NCBI GenBank assembly: GCA_958435545.1
Contig: CAUBGU010000048.1
Location: 1-12,916, forward strand
Source of the DNA: an uncultured Collinsella sp.
Lineage (GTDB): Bacteria; Actinomycetota; Coriobacteriia; Coriobacteriales; Coriobacteriaceae
Reading direction: 5' to 3'
DNA: 12,916 nucleotides
The notes below the pieces were generated by a model that saw only the letters and a list, made by a program, of their open reading frames with translations, did no database searches and had not been told where the DNA came from. The translations under genes were made by a program, and so were the position numbers. Below are positions 12,826-12,916 of the stretch, piece by piece; the stretch's first letter is position 1, and every line of letters starts with the position of its first letter.

Positions 12826-12858
12826 CCACCGCAAAGGAGCCTGCCCCCTTTGCGGTGG
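12826..12858. repeat. REP-like palindrome, copy 2 (12-bp arms, 9-base loop)
   Basis: CCACCGCAAAGG (12826-12837) and its complement (12847-12858) flank the loop AGCCTGCCC. It is the same element as 3603-3637, in the same orientation. One stem change is compensated on both arms (ACAAAGG to GCAAAGG with TTTGTGG to TTTGCGG), so pairing is conserved. Confidence 0.75.
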
Positions 12859-12916
12859 TTCCCCCATTACAGTCTGAAATAGGTCATCGATAAATTTCGA
12901 TGGCGAGCATTCGGCG

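Larger units (their letters stand above)
12368..12916. other. Intergenic leader upstream of the pilus operon (549 bases, no gene seen)
   Basis: From the adhesin outward this region holds the ribosome site, an inverted repeat (12422-12442), the candidate promoter, an AT-rich stretch (about 12480-12640) with a distant 8-bp inverted repeat TAGCGAAT/ATTCGCTA (12504-12511 and 12552-12559), the TGAACGGT direct repeats, and the REP-like palindrome. I see no open frame with a ribosome site at normal spacing on either strand. The final 55 bases may belong to another unit beyond the window. Confidence 0.6.

Noticed and set aside
1..12916. CRISPR arrays, tRNA or rRNA genes, insertion sequences, integrase or attachment sites
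   Set aside because: I looked for repeat-spacer periodicity, tRNA-like folds and transposase frames and found none that could be supported.

Overview
The window holds the start of a housekeeping operon followed by a complete sortase-assembled pilus locus. Every protein-coding gene I can support reads on the minus strand. High GC in the core genes (hand counts of about 65-75% in gatA), a gatCAB operon and a class C sortase pilus locus together suggest an actinobacterium of the Coriobacteriia, Collinsella or a close relative. That placement is inference from gene style and composition, because no rRNA gene is present.

Layout from right to left, which is the direction of transcription. 12368-12916 is an AT-rich leader with the likely pilus promoter, an inverted repeat, a pair of direct repeats and, at its far end, a REP-like palindrome. 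8843-12367 encodes a 1174-residue wall-anchored adhesin with a parallel beta-helix head and two Spy0128-like isopeptide domains, probably the tip protein. 7189-8850 and 5311-7080 encode two paralogous pilins with D1-like, D2-like and SpaA/CnaB-type regions and sorting signals. A strong intrinsic terminator (5172-5210) closes this unit.

Next comes a gene too small for routine calling (4852-5004). It encodes a 50-residue single-span membrane protein with a very basic tail. Its promoter region carries a near-perfect LexA/SOS box. Beyond it lies the class C sortase (3651-4589), apparently with its own promoter. 3366-3650 is a palindrome-rich spacer whose last element (3603-3637) is a second copy of the REP-like palindrome at 12826-12858, so the two copies bracket the pilus locus. 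The left third is gatC-gatA-gatB (gatB runs off the window), with one-base TAATG overlaps at both junctions.

The genes work together as follows. The adhesin and pilins are exported by Sec, and the sortase cleaves their LPxTG-like signals and links subunits through pilin lysines. The pilus would carry the beta-helix adhesin at its tip, probably for attachment to host glycans or matrix (inference). GatCAB makes Gln-tRNA(Gln) and/or Asn-tRNA(Asn) and is unrelated to the pilus. Main points for a second look: the SOS-type promoter on the tiny membrane-protein gene between pilins and sortase; the shared TGCGCAA inverted repeats ahead of both the adhesin operon and the sortase; the composition mosaic of the surface proteins; and a long insertion in GatB.
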